A stretch of 64,000 nucleotides of DNA from Lachnospiraceae bacterium (GTDB lineage Bacteria; Bacillota; Clostridia; Lachnospirales; Lachnospiraceae). The stretch spans positions 62,001-126,000 of the forward strand of contig JAFZUW010000070.1 of NCBI GenBank assembly GCA_017618195.1, given 5' to 3'. This document shows positions 17,845 through 26,580 of the stretch, piece by piece. The first letter of the stretch is position 1. Each line of letters starts with the position of its first letter. The translations under genes were made by a program, and so were the position numbers. The notes under the pieces are model-generated. The model had not been told where the DNA came from, searched no databases, and worked only from the letters and a program-made list of their open reading frames with translations.

Positions 17845-17907
17845 ATGCTTTTTTGTACCCTGAAACTGACTGACCGATTGAAAAACGAGGTGATGTGTAA
17901 TGAATGA
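17845..17907 (+). CDS. 20-aa upstream peptide overlapping the ATPase start
   Basis: ATG after AAAGGAGTGAGTAAC, translation MLFCTLKLTDRLKNEVMCNE. Its stop codon (17905-17907) lies inside the first codons of the ATPase gene (17900), so ribosomes finishing it could reinitiate on the ATPase. GAGGTGATG just before 17900 is the ATPase's own ribosome site and lies inside this small frame. Could be a real coupling peptide or chance. Confidence 0.4.
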   Translation: MLFCTLKLTDRLKNEVMCNE

Positions 17908-19618
17908 AAACAATAATAAACCGATTGTACCGATGCATAAACTGTACGACCTGTTCAAAGGAAGAACAAGCTTAAACGGAGCGGACAAGACGCATTTCCG
18001 CGACGTAACGGAAAGCATCTATGAAAACTTTGACGGAATCCGGTTCTCATTCCGCGCGGTGAACTATCGTTTCCCCGAGTGGATGAGTCTGACCGTTTCC
18101 GTTCCGAAAGGGCTGCTTGCTTTTTCGCAGGAGGACCTGAACGATCCGCTCTGCTGCGAAGATTTCGTACTGCGGAGCATTCATCCGTTCTTATCCCGGT
18201 TCGCGGAGTCTCTGAAGAACGATAACAAAGAAACGCGGAACCGCGGCGAACTGCGGCTTGCCGGTTTTGACAGCCGGGTCCTGCGGCGCTCCTTTGTCCG
18301 ATACGAGGGCGGATTCTTTCATGTAAGTCTGTTCTGCCGGATGCCGCTTCTCGGAATCTCCCGGATTGAGGGAAAGCACTGCATCCGCTTTCTGAAGGGA
18401 ATTCTTCAGACATTTTCCGACTTGTGCGCACGCTTTTCTTTGAACGGCTTTCCCGAGGAGCGGCGCGTATGCCGCGAGTACCGGGAGATTCTCACCTATC
18501 TTCATCAAAACGGCTACTGCTGTTTCATCGGAAACGGCACCGTCATCGCAAGAGGCGATTCCGACAGTGAGCCGTTGAGGGATGCGGTTCCATTTGTCTC
18601 TCCCGGGGAGGATGAGATTACCGTTCCGCTTTCCGACGGAAGTACGCGTACCGGAATGGGCATCCGAAAGGGCGTGACCGTCATTACCGGCGGCGGATAC
18701 TCCGGAAAGACAACGCTTCTCGACGGAATCGAGAGCGGCATCTATCCGCATATTCCCGGAGACGGACGCGAATATATCGTAACCGACCATACGGCTCTCA
18801 AAGCGTACGCGGAGGACGGGCGGATCGTGAACAACCTGAATCTTTCACCGTTCTTCAAGGACAATTTTCTAAATCAGAAAGTCAGCCGATTCCATACCGG
18901 CTACGCGAGCGGAAGCGTTTCACAGGCTGCCAATATCACGGAAGGGCTGTACGCAGGCAGTAAGCTTCTCCTTGTCGATGAAGATAAGTCGGCAACCAAC
19001 TTTTTAACAAAGGATGCTCTGATCCGGGCGATCAATCCGAACGACCCGATTATTCCGTTCACCGACCGGATACGCGAACTGACAGAGACACGCGACGTTT
19101 CCGTCATCATTGTTGTCGGCGCGGTAAGCTCCTATTTCGAGTATGCGGACACGCTTCTGCTTGCGGAGCATTTTACGGTGCGTGACGTAACGGGGAAGCT
19201 TCCGATTGCGAAGAACACCGAACCCGTCAGCGCTTCAAACTGGACGGCAAAGCGGTATTGTGAGAAAGCAGAAGGGCTGGCGCAATGCTTCTTCCGGACC
19301 GTCAGCACGGAAAATAACCGGATGATATTTGTCGGGAACTACCGCGCGGACGTCCTGCCGCTGTCCGCGATCAGAAGCACGGAGCAGCTGAATTCGCTCG
19401 CCTGCGCGATGGAGCTGCTGCTCTCACAGACCGAGGATTTCGAGATCCGTGAAATCGCGGAACGGATCACGGCGGATATCGTATCGGACGACACAAGACC
19501 GCGTACCGGTCTTGAAAGGATGCTTGCGGCCGCGAACCGCTGGTATGAGGAAATCCGCCCGATCGACGTCATCTGCTGCCTGAGTCGCATGCGCGGCGTC
19601 ACGCTGCGGGATGGATAA
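17900..19618 (+). CDS. Predicted ATPase of the ABC class (PF09818/COG3044 type)
   Basis: 572 aa. The family is a set of soluble, uncharacterised ABC-type ATPases. The N-terminal 230 residues contain RFSFRAVNYRFPEWMSLTVSVP-like strands (split here for length) and an all-alpha part; the ATPase core has Walker A GGGYSGKTTLLDGI near residue 257, Q-loop region EYIVTDHTALKAYAEDGR, then SGSVSQAANITEGL where an ABC signature would lie, and Walker B KLLLVDEDKSATNF with the catalytic acidic residue shifted (DED). VSVIIVVGA precedes the switch region. Substrate and partner are unknown. It is preceded by a leader peptide, an attenuator-like terminator and a coupled 20-aa frame, so its expression is probably controlled by translation or RNA structure. 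Confidence 0.88.
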   Translation: MNENNNKPIVPMHKLYDLFKGRTSLNGADKTHFRDVTESIYENFDGIRFSFRAVNYRFPEWMSLTVSVPKGLLAFSQEDLNDPLCCEDFVLRSIHPFLSRFAESLKNDNKETRNRGELRLAGFDSRVLRRSFVRYEGGFFHVSLFCRMPLLGISRIEGKHCIRFLKGILQTFSDLCARFSLNGFPEERRVCREYREILTYLHQNGYCCFIGNGTVIARGDSDSEPLRDAVPFVSPGEDEITVPLSDGSTRTGMGIRKGVTVITGGGYSGKTTLLDGIESGIYPHIPGDGREYIVTDHTALKAYAEDGRIVNNLNLSPFFKDNFLNQKVSRFHTGYASGSVSQAANITEGLYAGSKLLLVDEDKSATNFLTKDALIRAINPNDPIIPFTDRIRELTETRDVSVIIVVGAVSSYFEYADTLLLAEHFTVRDVTGKLPIAKNTEPVSASNWTAKRYCEKAEGLAQCFFRTVSTENNRMIFVGNYRADVLPLSAIRSTEQLNSLACAMELLLSQTEDFEIREIAERITADIVSDDTRPRTGLERMLAAANRWYEEIRPIDVICCLSRMRGVTLRDG

Positions 19619-19621
19619 ACT

Positions 19622-20800
19622 CTACATTTCATCGATGGTCTGCTGCCGGTTGACGTACTTTGCGATGACTCTGCCGTCATTCAGAACGTCAAATCTCGAT
19701 ACGGAACCTGCCTTTCCTTTGAAGCGGAAATGTTGCTGTTCGTATAAAGAGCGTCCCATCAGCATCGCCTGGAGGAAACTGAGCGTCGTTCCGTGCGAAA
19801 CAATCAGAATGCGGTCCTTATCATTGGTCATAATCTCCTGATAAAAAGGATACAGACGCTTCCAAAGGTCGCGGTCGGACTCCGCGTCCGGGAACGGACG
19901 GTAATCGATGTCATAGATGTCGTGAGGCTCTGCCATATTTGCCTGAAACCAATCATTCGGCTGTCCGTTTCCGGCACCTGCGTTCACTTCGCGGATCACA
20001 TCGGTAACGATCGGCGTAAGTCCGAGCGTCCGATTAATCTCCTCGGCGGTCTGATACGCCCGCTTCAGGTCGGAAACATACATCGTGTAACCTTCCCCGC
20101 AGCCTTCTTTCAGAAGATACCGGCCGATGGCAGCGGCCTGCTTATGTCCGAGTTCGGTCAGGTCCCAGTCGCCCCACGCACCGGCATGACCGTTCGTGTG
20201 ATGTACCGACTGCGTGTGCTGCACGGTGACGATTGTCTTTCGGACGAAAAAATCGATTTTAATCTTCTCTCCGGAAAGATATTCCTTCTCGGTTATCTGA
20301 AGTTCGACGATCTTCCATTGCTCCGAGCCGATCTGCTCCACTGTGTCCGGAAGCAGCGTCGAATGCCGGAACCCGACGGAGGTATAACAATGATAAGCAG
20401 AGGTATTATTCTCAAATACGCCTATCGTGACCGTTTCAGCCTTCAGAATGCGGAACGCGTAATCAAGGCCGAGGCGGAGCATTTCCTTTCCGCAGCCTTT
20501 GCCGCGCTTAGCCGCGTCCACGATTACCCAGCCGAACCGGAGAATCTTCGGATTTCCATTGAGATAACGCATGATGAAATGACCGACAGCCTCGTCCCCG
20601 TCGCATGCCGTCATCGGATAGAAATTGTCCGGTTCGCCGCAGTCGCCGTTGGAACCGAGATACTTGGCGTTCATCGCTTCTCCGGTGATCGGGTAGGAAC
20701 CGAACCGCTCCCCACCCCAGAAAAGGAACGTCTTTTCATCCTTAATCCACGATGCGATCTTGTCCGCATCGCATGGTTTATATGGTCTTAATCGTAACAT
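19622..20800 (-). CDS. GNAT acetyltransferase fused to histidine phosphatase domain
   Basis: 392 aa with two enzymes. Residues 1-170 are a GNAT N-acetyltransferase: MLRLRPYKPCDADKIASWI, acetyl-CoA loop WVIVDAAKRGKGCGKEML (about 91-108) and FENNTSAYHCYTSVGFR. Residues 186-392 are a phosphoglycerate mutase-like histidine phosphatase: the RHG box is VTVQHTQSVHH with nucleophile His195 kept but Arg replaced by Gln; DLTELGHKQA, SDLKRAYQTAEEI and VSHGTTLSF supply the remaining pocket. Start from ATG after CAGGAGACGG. Convergent with the ATPase (3-bp gap). Substrates of both halves are unknown. Confidence 0.9.
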   Translation of the reverse strand: MLRLRPYKPCDADKIASWIKDEKTFLFWGGERFGSYPITGEAMNAKYLGSNGDCGEPDNFYPMTACDGDEAVGHFIMRYLNGNPKILRFGWVIVDAAKRGKGCGKEMLRLGLDYAFRILKAETVTIGVFENNTSAYHCYTSVGFRHSTLLPDTVEQIGSEQWKIVELQITEKEYLSGEKIKIDFFVRKTIVTVQHTQSVHHTNGHAGAWGDWDLTELGHKQAAAIGRYLLKEGCGEGYTMYVSDLKRAYQTAEEINRTLGLTPIVTDVIREVNAGAGNGQPNDWFQANMAEPHDIYDIDYRPFPDAESDRDLWKRLYPFYQEIMTNDKDRILIVSHGTTLSFLQAMLMGRSLYEQQHFRFKGKAGSVSRFDVLNDGRVIAKYVNRQQTIDEM

Positions 20801-20889
20801 TTTCCGTCTCCTGACATAGTCGTTAGTGCATTCTCCTTACTGCCTGCGCATTTCGCGCTTTGCGGGATGTGTCCGGCAATCGAGGCGTC

Positions 20890-22104
20890 TTACAGTTCAT
20901 CCAAAAGATCGTAGATTCCGTCCTCTGAAAGAACGCCGCGCTTCAGATCCTTCGGAAGCCTGCCCGCTTCATCGGCTTCGAAGTCTTCTCTCCAAAGAGG
21001 ACTCTCGTAATATTCCTTCAGGCGGGCTGCCGCCGCACACAATTCCTTTTCTTCGCGTGCGGACTTCTTCTCTTTCTTATTAAGTGCGAGCGCGCGGTCG
21101 AATAGTTCCTCCATCTCGCGGACCCGGGCAATCGTTTCGGACTGCTTGTATCCGATCCTGCGGTCCACAAGCCGCTTTAACGGAAGACCTTTACAGTAAC
21201 GGTCAAAATCCTCAAGGAACATCGCAACAATCTTCTCAACCGTAAGCGGAAGCGTCCAGTTGCCCGCCACATGCGTCGTAAGGATCAGCCGCGGGCAGTC
21301 CCACAAAGTGCTTTCCTTCGGCAGCGGTTCCTTCTTAAAAACGTCAAGCGCAGCACCGCCGAGCGTCCCGTTTCGAAGCATTTCCTCGAGCGCCTTCTGA
21401 TCGATCGCGTCACCGCGGCCGACATTTACGACAAATGCGCCCTGCGGAAGCATCGCGAGCCTCTCGGCGCTCATAATCCCTCTTGTTTCCTTCGTTGACG
21501 GAAGGCCCATGATCAGCAGGTCTGTTTTCTTAAGCACCCGGTTCAGTCCCGAAAGCGGCACGATCCGGTCGAAAAGCTGTTCCGGATTCGAACCGTGACG
21601 GTTTACGCCGATCAGACTCTTCGGGGCAAATGCGCGGATCCTCCTTGCAGCCTCCTGTCCGATATCGCCGGTCCCTAAAAACGTAACCGTTGCGCCGTAA
21701 AGCGAGCGTACCGGCAGATTCTGCTTCCAAACGCGCTCCTCCTTAAGCCTTATGTATTCCGGGCGGTTCCGCATTACTTCAAGCGCCGTCATAACGATAT
21801 GCTCCGCGATCGTCACGCCGTACGCGCCGGACGAGTTCGAAAGAAGGATATCGGTTCCTTCGAGTTCACCGAGCACATGATCCACACCCGCAGACGGCGT
21901 ACAGAACCACTTAAGGTTCGGCCCGGCCTTCGCAAGCCGCTTGTCAAGGCTCATGACGATCTCCGCGTCTTTCGCTTCCTTAAGCGCTTCATCTGGGTTC
22001 GTGCAGAACACCGCCCGGAAGCCCTTCTTCTCTGCCTTAGCCGCAATCTGCTCCCGCTGTTTCTCCGTTAACGGGGCAAATGCCATCACCATCTTTCTAT
22101 CCAT
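20890..22104 (-). CDS. D-2-hydroxyacid dehydrogenase (NAD-dependent) with C-terminal extension
   Basis: 404 aa; the family is usually about 310-330. The Rossmann motif is TFLGTGDIGQEAARRI near residue 140, and the catalytic triad is seen as Arg in NVGRGDAID, Glu in FKKEPLPKES and His in TTHVAGNW. It reduces or oxidises a 2-keto/2-hydroxy acid in the cytoplasm; the substrate cannot be told. The last 90 residues (from about 315) are a charged helical extension, KKEKKSAREEKELCAAAARL, absent from typical members. AAAGGAGGCG precedes the ATG. 18 bp upstream lies an APH gene. Confidence 0.92.
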   Translation of the reverse strand: MDRKMVMAFAPLTEKQREQIAAKAEKKGFRAVFCTNPDEALKEAKDAEIVMSLDKRLAKAGPNLKWFCTPSAGVDHVLGELEGTDILLSNSSGAYGVTIAEHIVMTALEVMRNRPEYIRLKEERVWKQNLPVRSLYGATVTFLGTGDIGQEAARRIRAFAPKSLIGVNRHGSNPEQLFDRIVPLSGLNRVLKKTDLLIMGLPSTKETRGIMSAERLAMLPQGAFVVNVGRGDAIDQKALEEMLRNGTLGGAALDVFKKEPLPKESTLWDCPRLILTTHVAGNWTLPLTVEKIVAMFLEDFDRYCKGLPLKRLVDRRIGYKQSETIARVREMEELFDRALALNKKEKKSAREEKELCAAAARLKEYYESPLWREDFEADEAGRLPKDLKRGVLSEDGIYDLLDEL

Positions 22105-22122
22105 CTCGCCGCCTCCTTTTCA

Positions 22123-23106
22123 TTACGCGAGACTTCGAAGCGTCTCACGGATTTCCTCTTCCAGACCGCACAGATACTGAATCCGCCCGATCGTATTGCG
22201 GACCTCGCTCTCTCCGAGCGTTTCCTCGCCGGCACCTTCCAGACCGAGAGCCCGGCGCACGTTGTATTCGAGCCACTCAAGCCACGTGTACGCGATTCCG
22301 AACAGCTGATCATAGTCCCGGAACCCGTTATCAAACGTGCTCCGGTAGCCTTTGTGGAACGCAATAAGGCAATCTCTGTTGTACTTCCCGTTCACAATCC
22401 CCGCCCACTGAAGCGACAGGTCCATGCACGATGCCACAGGATTCCCGTAGGAAAGGCACTCCAGGTCGATCACATAAGGATTTCCTTCGTGCCACATCAC
22501 ATTTTTCGGGTCCATATCATCGTCGCAGATGCATTTTAAAGACGGAAGGCTCCTGCGTGCGTTGTTCAGCTTTCTCTTTGCGTTACGAAGCAGCTCGAGA
22601 TTGTCCGAAAGCACATCCGCGACCGGACTCTCCTTTTCCGCCGCAAGCTGCGCGTATTCCGTAAAATCCGTCTCGAAAATCTCCGGCTCTTCCGGTTCCG
22701 CAAGACTCGAATCAATCGCGTGAATCCTACCGAGGATTTCGCCGGCCTTCCGGCACTGCTCGGCCGTTATGCTGTTCCAATCCGTAATGCTTCCCTGCTG
22801 CCAGCGGTAGAGGTAGAAATAATTCCCGTCAAGCTCAATCATCTTCTTTCCGGCAAATGTCATAGCCGGAACGATCGGAAGCCCATTTTCCTCCAAAACC
22901 GTCTCCAGCGCTTCCGCGGTTTTATAATTGTCCATCGCCTGCGGGCGCTTCATAATCGTCGGATTCAGGTGTTTTACGGCATAGGTTCCCTGCTCCGTCT
23001 GCACTTTATACATGCGGTGCATCAGCCCGCCCGACACCGGAGCAGGCTCCCCGGTCAAAGTTCCGAGACCGCACTGTTTTAATACTTTTTCTAACATATC
23101 TCTCAT
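22123..23106 (-). CDS. APH-family phosphotransferase
   Basis: 327-aa protein-kinase-like small-molecule kinase of the APH/choline kinase superfamily. The N-lobe begins GGLMHRMYKVQTEQGTYAVK (ATP-binding Lys in AVK). The catalytic loop reads ICDDDMDPKNVMW, with Asp and Asn kept but the usual His replaced by Asp, and the metal-binding Asp is in VIDLECL. Overlaps the upstream methyltransferase by 4 bp, so the two are coupled. Substrate unknown; annotation as an antibiotic kinase would be unsafe. Confidence 0.88.
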   Translation of the reverse strand: MRDMLEKVLKQCGLGTLTGEPAPVSGGLMHRMYKVQTEQGTYAVKHLNPTIMKRPQAMDNYKTAEALETVLEENGLPIVPAMTFAGKKMIELDGNYFYLYRWQQGSITDWNSITAEQCRKAGEILGRIHAIDSSLAEPEEPEIFETDFTEYAQLAAEKESPVADVLSDNLELLRNAKRKLNNARRSLPSLKCICDDDMDPKNVMWHEGNPYVIDLECLSYGNPVASCMDLSLQWAGIVNGKYNRDCLIAFHKGYRSTFDNGFRDYDQLFGIAYTWLEWLEYNVRRALGLEGAGEETLGESEVRNTIGRIQYLCGLEEEIRETLRSLA

Positions 23107-23894
23107 TCTTTCTCTCCAAGCGTGATAAACATCCCGTACTCCTTCGGAACGCTCAGCACGCCGTCCTTCATGTTCCGCACCAACACTTCGCGGATTTCCG
23201 TTTTCGGCACATCCGAGAGTGTCGACATGCCCTGCAGCGAATAGATATACTCGACCATGTCGTCCGGATCGGTCACCGCAAGCGAATCGATGTATTCGCG
23301 CTTTTCGATCTTACCGAAGAACTCTCCGAGAATCCCCGCGCCGTTCTGCAGCGTAAATACCTTATTGATCTTATCTTCGACCCCGTACCTCCCGAGAAGC
23401 GCTGCAAGATACTCGACAATCCCATGCTCGCCGTATGTTGCGCAATAAAATGCCCCGTTCTTCTTAAGTACTCTGCGCACTTCCGACAGCCCCTTTTTAA
23501 GATCCGGCACATGATAAAGCATCATATTGGCGATCACGGCGTCAAATGTGCCGTCCTCGTAAGGAATATCCTGAATGTCGATTACCCGGTACTCCGTGTT
23601 CGGAAGCGCCCCGAGGTTTCTCTTCGTCGTCTCAATCATTCCTTCCGAAAAATCGGACAGCACAAGTTCCGCGCACCGCTCGGCCACGTTTCCGTGCCCC
23701 TTCCACATGTCTCCGGTGCCGCAGCCGAGCTCGAGTACCTTCATTCCGGGCTCGATCCGGTAATTCGAAAAGATCCAGTTCCCAAATCCCTGCTTATTCA
23801 CCGAATACTTGTCATGAATCGAGATCCGGGTGTTCAGTTTGCCCGAATCCGCATATTGCTTCTTTACTTCCTCGGAATTATTAACCGTTGTCAT
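23103..23894 (-). CDS. Class I SAM-dependent methyltransferase
   Basis: 263 aa. SAM-binding motif I is MKVLELGCGTGDMWKG near residue 55, motif II VIANMMLYHVPDLKKGLSEV, motif III VLKKNGAFYCATYG. The fold is the UbiE/Methyltransf_11 type acting on small molecules. It starts after AAAGGGGAG and is coupled by a 4-bp overlap to the downstream APH gene, which suggests that both modify the same or related compound. Substrate unknown. Confidence 0.93.
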   Translation of the reverse strand: MTTVNNSEEVKKQYADSGKLNTRISIHDKYSVNKQGFGNWIFSNYRIEPGMKVLELGCGTGDMWKGHGNVAERCAELVLSDFSEGMIETTKRNLGALPNTEYRVIDIQDIPYEDGTFDAVIANMMLYHVPDLKKGLSEVRRVLKKNGAFYCATYGEHGIVEYLAALLGRYGVEDKINKVFTLQNGAGILGEFFGKIEKREYIDSLAVTDPDDMVEYIYSLQGMSTLSDVPKTEIREVLVRNMKDGVLSVPKEYGMFITLGEKE

Positions 23895-23993
23895 TCTGTT
23901 CTCCCCTTTTCACTTTGTTCGCGCTGATTTTCATGTTACTGCATCTCCCCGCCGTAACAGCGTCCGCATAGCCGCCGCAGCGGCATGTCCCGG

Positions 23994-24215
23994 TCACTGC
24001 GCCCCGCCTGCCGTCTCAAGACTCTGAAGATACGCTTCCGTTTCCATGATCGCAACGAGTTTCGCGTCAAACTCCTCCGTGGTCACGGTCGTCCGGTCCG
24101 GCAAATGCCACAACATATCAAGATAATAAAGCGGAAGCCCCGTCTTGTCTCTGAGCTTTCTCGCGAACGTGCTCTTTCCGGCACCCGGGCTTCCGATAAT
24201 GATGATTTTCTTCAC
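23994..24215 (-). pseudogene. Truncated FlaR-type P-loop kinase
   Basis: 73 codons from GTG (GGGGGAC before it). The first 55 residues match the start of the adenylate-kinase-like FlaR/topology-modulation family: MKKIIIIGSPGAGKSTFARK, then LPLYYLDMLWHLPDRT, EEFDAKL. Family members are about 170 aa, and here the reading frame ends soon after EAYLQSLET, which may correspond to the N-Y-x-R-T-L-E motif. The rest of the kinase (lid, substrate-binding part) is absent, and the 100 bp downstream are GC-rich with no recognisable continuation in other frames. A deletion remnant, unlikely to be catalytic. Confidence 0.7.
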
Positions 24216-24225
24216 ATTTGTCCCC

Positions 24226-24711
24226 CTACTGTAATATCCGCTCCGAAACCTGTTCGATGCTCAGTCCGGTCGTATCGATCACATTGTCCGCTGCTGAAAA
24301 GAAAGGAAGAGATTTGAGGCTCACCTGAAGCCAGTCATCCGTTCTCCACTCACAGTTTGTGTCGTGAATCCAGCGGTCCCAAAGCGTCTTTTCATCACAG
24401 GTAAGCGTAACGCTCCGCAATTCAAGCTGCATCTTTTCGATGCCTTTGATAATGCTTTCGGTAACCCACGGCTCGTCCATCAGCCATACGAGCACGATCA
24501 TCCTGCAGACCGAGCAGGTCCTGTAATTATCAATCATTTGAAGGATATTGTCAACCGCCATCTTTTTGGTCTCATGATTACCCACGAACGGATGAATGTC
24601 GAGGCACCAGTCACCGTCAATAAACGCGGTCCCCGGATTGCCGTCCGCAATATACTTCCCGACCGCGGTTTTTCCGACTCCCATCGGTCCGTTGATCATG
24701 ATCACTTTCAT
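24226..24711 (-). CDS. P-loop nucleotide/small-molecule kinase-like protein
   Basis: 161 aa of the AAA_33/shikimate kinase-like class. Walker A is INGPMGVGKTAVGK (7-20), DGDWCLDIHP follows as the usual acidic substrate-side motif, and IDTTGLSIEQVSERI closes the protein. VTLTCDEKTLWDRW with later W-R-T-D-D resembles a lid region with Arg. GGAGGAGAAAG precedes the ATG. It abuts the truncated kinase at 24215 (10 bp). Substrate unknown. Confidence 0.85.
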   Translation of the reverse strand: MKVIMINGPMGVGKTAVGKYIADGNPGTAFIDGDWCLDIHPFVGNHETKKMAVDNILQMIDNYRTCSVCRMIVLVWLMDEPWVTESIIKGIEKMQLELRSVTLTCDEKTLWDRWIHDTNCEWRTDDWLQVSLKSLPFFSAADNVIDTTGLSIEQVSERILQ

Positions 24712-24735
24712 CTTTCTCCTCCAGATCGGTTAGTC

Positions 24736-25509
24736 TCATTTGGCGAATCGATCCATCTCGATTTCCGAGGCTTCCGCCTCTACCCATGCGGGCTCAAAGC
24801 CGCACGAAAGCGCCGTCTTCCAAGATGGCAGATTCGATAGGCTTGTGCCGTAATACGGAATCGCATCCCTGCGGAACGCTTCGTCCCGGAGCAGGGATAC
24901 CAGCGTTACCGCGATTCCGCGCCCGCGGTACGCTTTCTTCACGTCGATGCCGATCTGCCAAAGCTCGGGCGTGTCCGCCGAGCATCCTGCCATACCCATG
25001 ATTTCGTCGCCGTCAAGCGCAACCACAGCAAGCACATCCGGCCGCTCCGGACGGAACCGGTCACAGATTGCGTTCGGAAACTCTTCGCCTCCGTAGTACT
25101 GCTGAATCTCCTCCTGCTCAAGCCACCGGATTTTGAGGTTCGTCCGCACATTCAGAAGTTCCGCGCGCGGCGTAAACATATGGTGCGTAAGCGACATTTT
25201 ATACCCGTATTTGCGAAGTTCCGTCTCCAGTTCGAAGTAGTTATGCTGCTCGAAAAGCCAGATTCCCTGCTTCCCCTTGACCCATTCGGAAAGCCACGGA
25301 TGCAGCCGCTCGTCTGCGGAGATTACGGTATTCCGCCCCATAGTCGCCATCTGGAGAAAGAACGGCTTATCGCGGAACTTTCTCCGCTTTTCGTGCAGTA
25401 TCGGCGTCGTGATAACCGCTTCCTCTTTCGAAAAATCACACGGTTCGCAGTTGAACTCGCAGGCAAGCTGCCTGAGAATTCTTTGATTGATTTCCTGTTT
25501 TGTCATCAT
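24736..25509 (-). CDS. GNAT-family N-acetyltransferase
   Basis: 257 aa. The C-terminal half is a GNAT domain: VLAVVALDGDEIMGMAGCSAD, then IGIDVKKAYRGRGIAVTLVS (acetyl-CoA pyrophosphate loop R-G-R-G-I-A, split here), and ending YGTSLSNLPSWKTALSCGF. The N-terminal 120 residues are a separate domain with helices and a strand (MATMGRNTVISADERL) seen in larger GNATs of this type. Substrate unknown. First of three consecutive GNAT genes on this strand. Confidence 0.88.
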   Translation of the reverse strand: MMTKQEINQRILRQLACEFNCEPCDFSKEEAVITTPILHEKRRKFRDKPFFLQMATMGRNTVISADERLHPWLSEWVKGKQGIWLFEQHNYFELETELRKYGYKMSLTHHMFTPRAELLNVRTNLKIRWLEQEEIQQYYGGEEFPNAICDRFRPERPDVLAVVALDGDEIMGMAGCSADTPELWQIGIDVKKAYRGRGIAVTLVSLLRDEAFRRDAIPYYGTSLSNLPSWKTALSCGFEPAWVEAEASEIEMDRFAK

Positions 25510-25517
25510 GTGCGGTT

Positions 25518-25961
25518 CTACCCGATCACCTTTCGCATTTTAATGCATTCAAACGGACCGCTCTGAATCACGGTTCCGTCAATCATTTTGTATCCGAGCT
25601 TCTCGTAGAAACCGGTCGCAACCACCCTGCTGTCCACCTCAACCGAAGTGTAACCGCATTCGCGCATCCACGCTTCGGCTTCCCGAAGCATCATCGCGCC
25701 GATCTTCTTTCCGCGGTATTCGGGGAGCACGACAACTCTTCCGAGGATAACGGACGTTGCGTCCTTCTCGTAAAAGCGGCACGTTCCGATCGGGTAACCC
25801 GCATCCAGTATTACGATATAGCGCGTCCCGTCGCAGTCATGCTCGTCAAATTCCTCACGAAGGGATATTCCGTGCTGCCGGTTCATCCCCTGGATCCGCA
25901 CCGAATAAGCGCCTGCGCGCTGCCATTCCTGCTCCGCCCGGAGCACTTCCAATTGTTCCAT
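25518..25961 (-). CDS. GNAT-family N-acetyltransferase
   Basis: 147-aa single-domain GNAT. The acetyl-CoA loop is VVVLPEYRGKKIGAMMLREA near residue 75, preceded by TCRFYEKDATSVILG and followed by VDSRVVATGFYEKLGYKM, a common ElaA/small-GNAT pattern. GGAGAG precedes the ATG. 8 bp from the next gene. Substrate unknown. Confidence 0.9.
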   Translation of the reverse strand: MEQLEVLRAEQEWQRAGAYSVRIQGMNRQHGISLREEFDEHDCDGTRYIVILDAGYPIGTCRFYEKDATSVILGRVVVLPEYRGKKIGAMMLREAEAWMRECGYTSVEVDSRVVATGFYEKLGYKMIDGTVIQSGPFECIKMRKVIG

Positions 25962-25983
25962 GTTTCTCTCCGTTTTATTCTGC

Positions 25984-26538
25984 TTATTCCGCCTTCAGAT
26001 TCAGTACCATATGGATGTCGTCCGCATAGGTTCCGTCGTCGTAGCGGTTGGCGTTCGGGATGCGTCCGCACTCGCGGAATCCGAGGCTTTCGTACAAATG
26101 GTACGCCCGTTCGTTTCCGCCGACCACGGTCAGTTCCGCCTGCTCAAAGCCGCACTCTTTGATTGCCTTGATAAGCCGCGTAAGCATAAGTCTTCCGAGT
26201 CCGAACCCGGTATATTTCAAAAATACGGCGATACCGAGGTCTGCGCGGTGCTTTGACCGGCGGCTCGGTCCGATGCTTGTGAACGAGCAGTTGCCGGCAT
26301 ATTGTCCGTCAACAAATGCGAGGATCAGCATGGCATCGTCCGCCTCGTTATGCTCTTTGATAAATTCCGCCTCCTGCTCGTCCGTATAATGTACTTCGTC
26401 CGGATAGCAGAGAAGAAACGGCGTCTCGCCGCATACGGTCTTCAGATAATCAACAAGCATGGCGCCGTCTTCGGCCGCCGCGCCGCGAAGCATGATATCA
26501 TGGCCGTTCAATTCGTAGTGTTCTTCGTTTAAAAACAT
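25984..26538 (-). CDS. GNAT-family N-acetyltransferase
   Basis: 184 aa with RimI/RimL-like order: DIMLRGAAAEDGAMLVDYL at the N-terminus, LGIAVFLKYTGFGLGRLMLT as the acetyl-CoA loop (about residues 108-127), and VGGNERAYHLYESLGFRECG. The last residues (RYDDGTYADDIHMVLNL) match the common C-terminus of GNATs that acetylate amines or protein termini. Third gene of the GNAT run. Confidence 0.92.
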   Translation of the reverse strand: MFLNEEHYELNGHDIMLRGAAAEDGAMLVDYLKTVCGETPFLLCYPDEVHYTDEQEAEFIKEHNEADDAMLILAFVDGQYAGNCSFTSIGPSRRSKHRADLGIAVFLKYTGFGLGRLMLTRLIKAIKECGFEQAELTVVGGNERAYHLYESLGFRECGRIPNANRYDDGTYADDIHMVLNLKAE

Positions 26539-26580
26539 TCGGATGTCCTCATTTTCCTCATAAAATCCGTAAGATCCGGG

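Noticed and set aside
22123-23106. Aminoglycoside resistance gene
   Set aside because: APH fold alone does not show substrate, and the catalytic His is Asp here; I call it only a family member.
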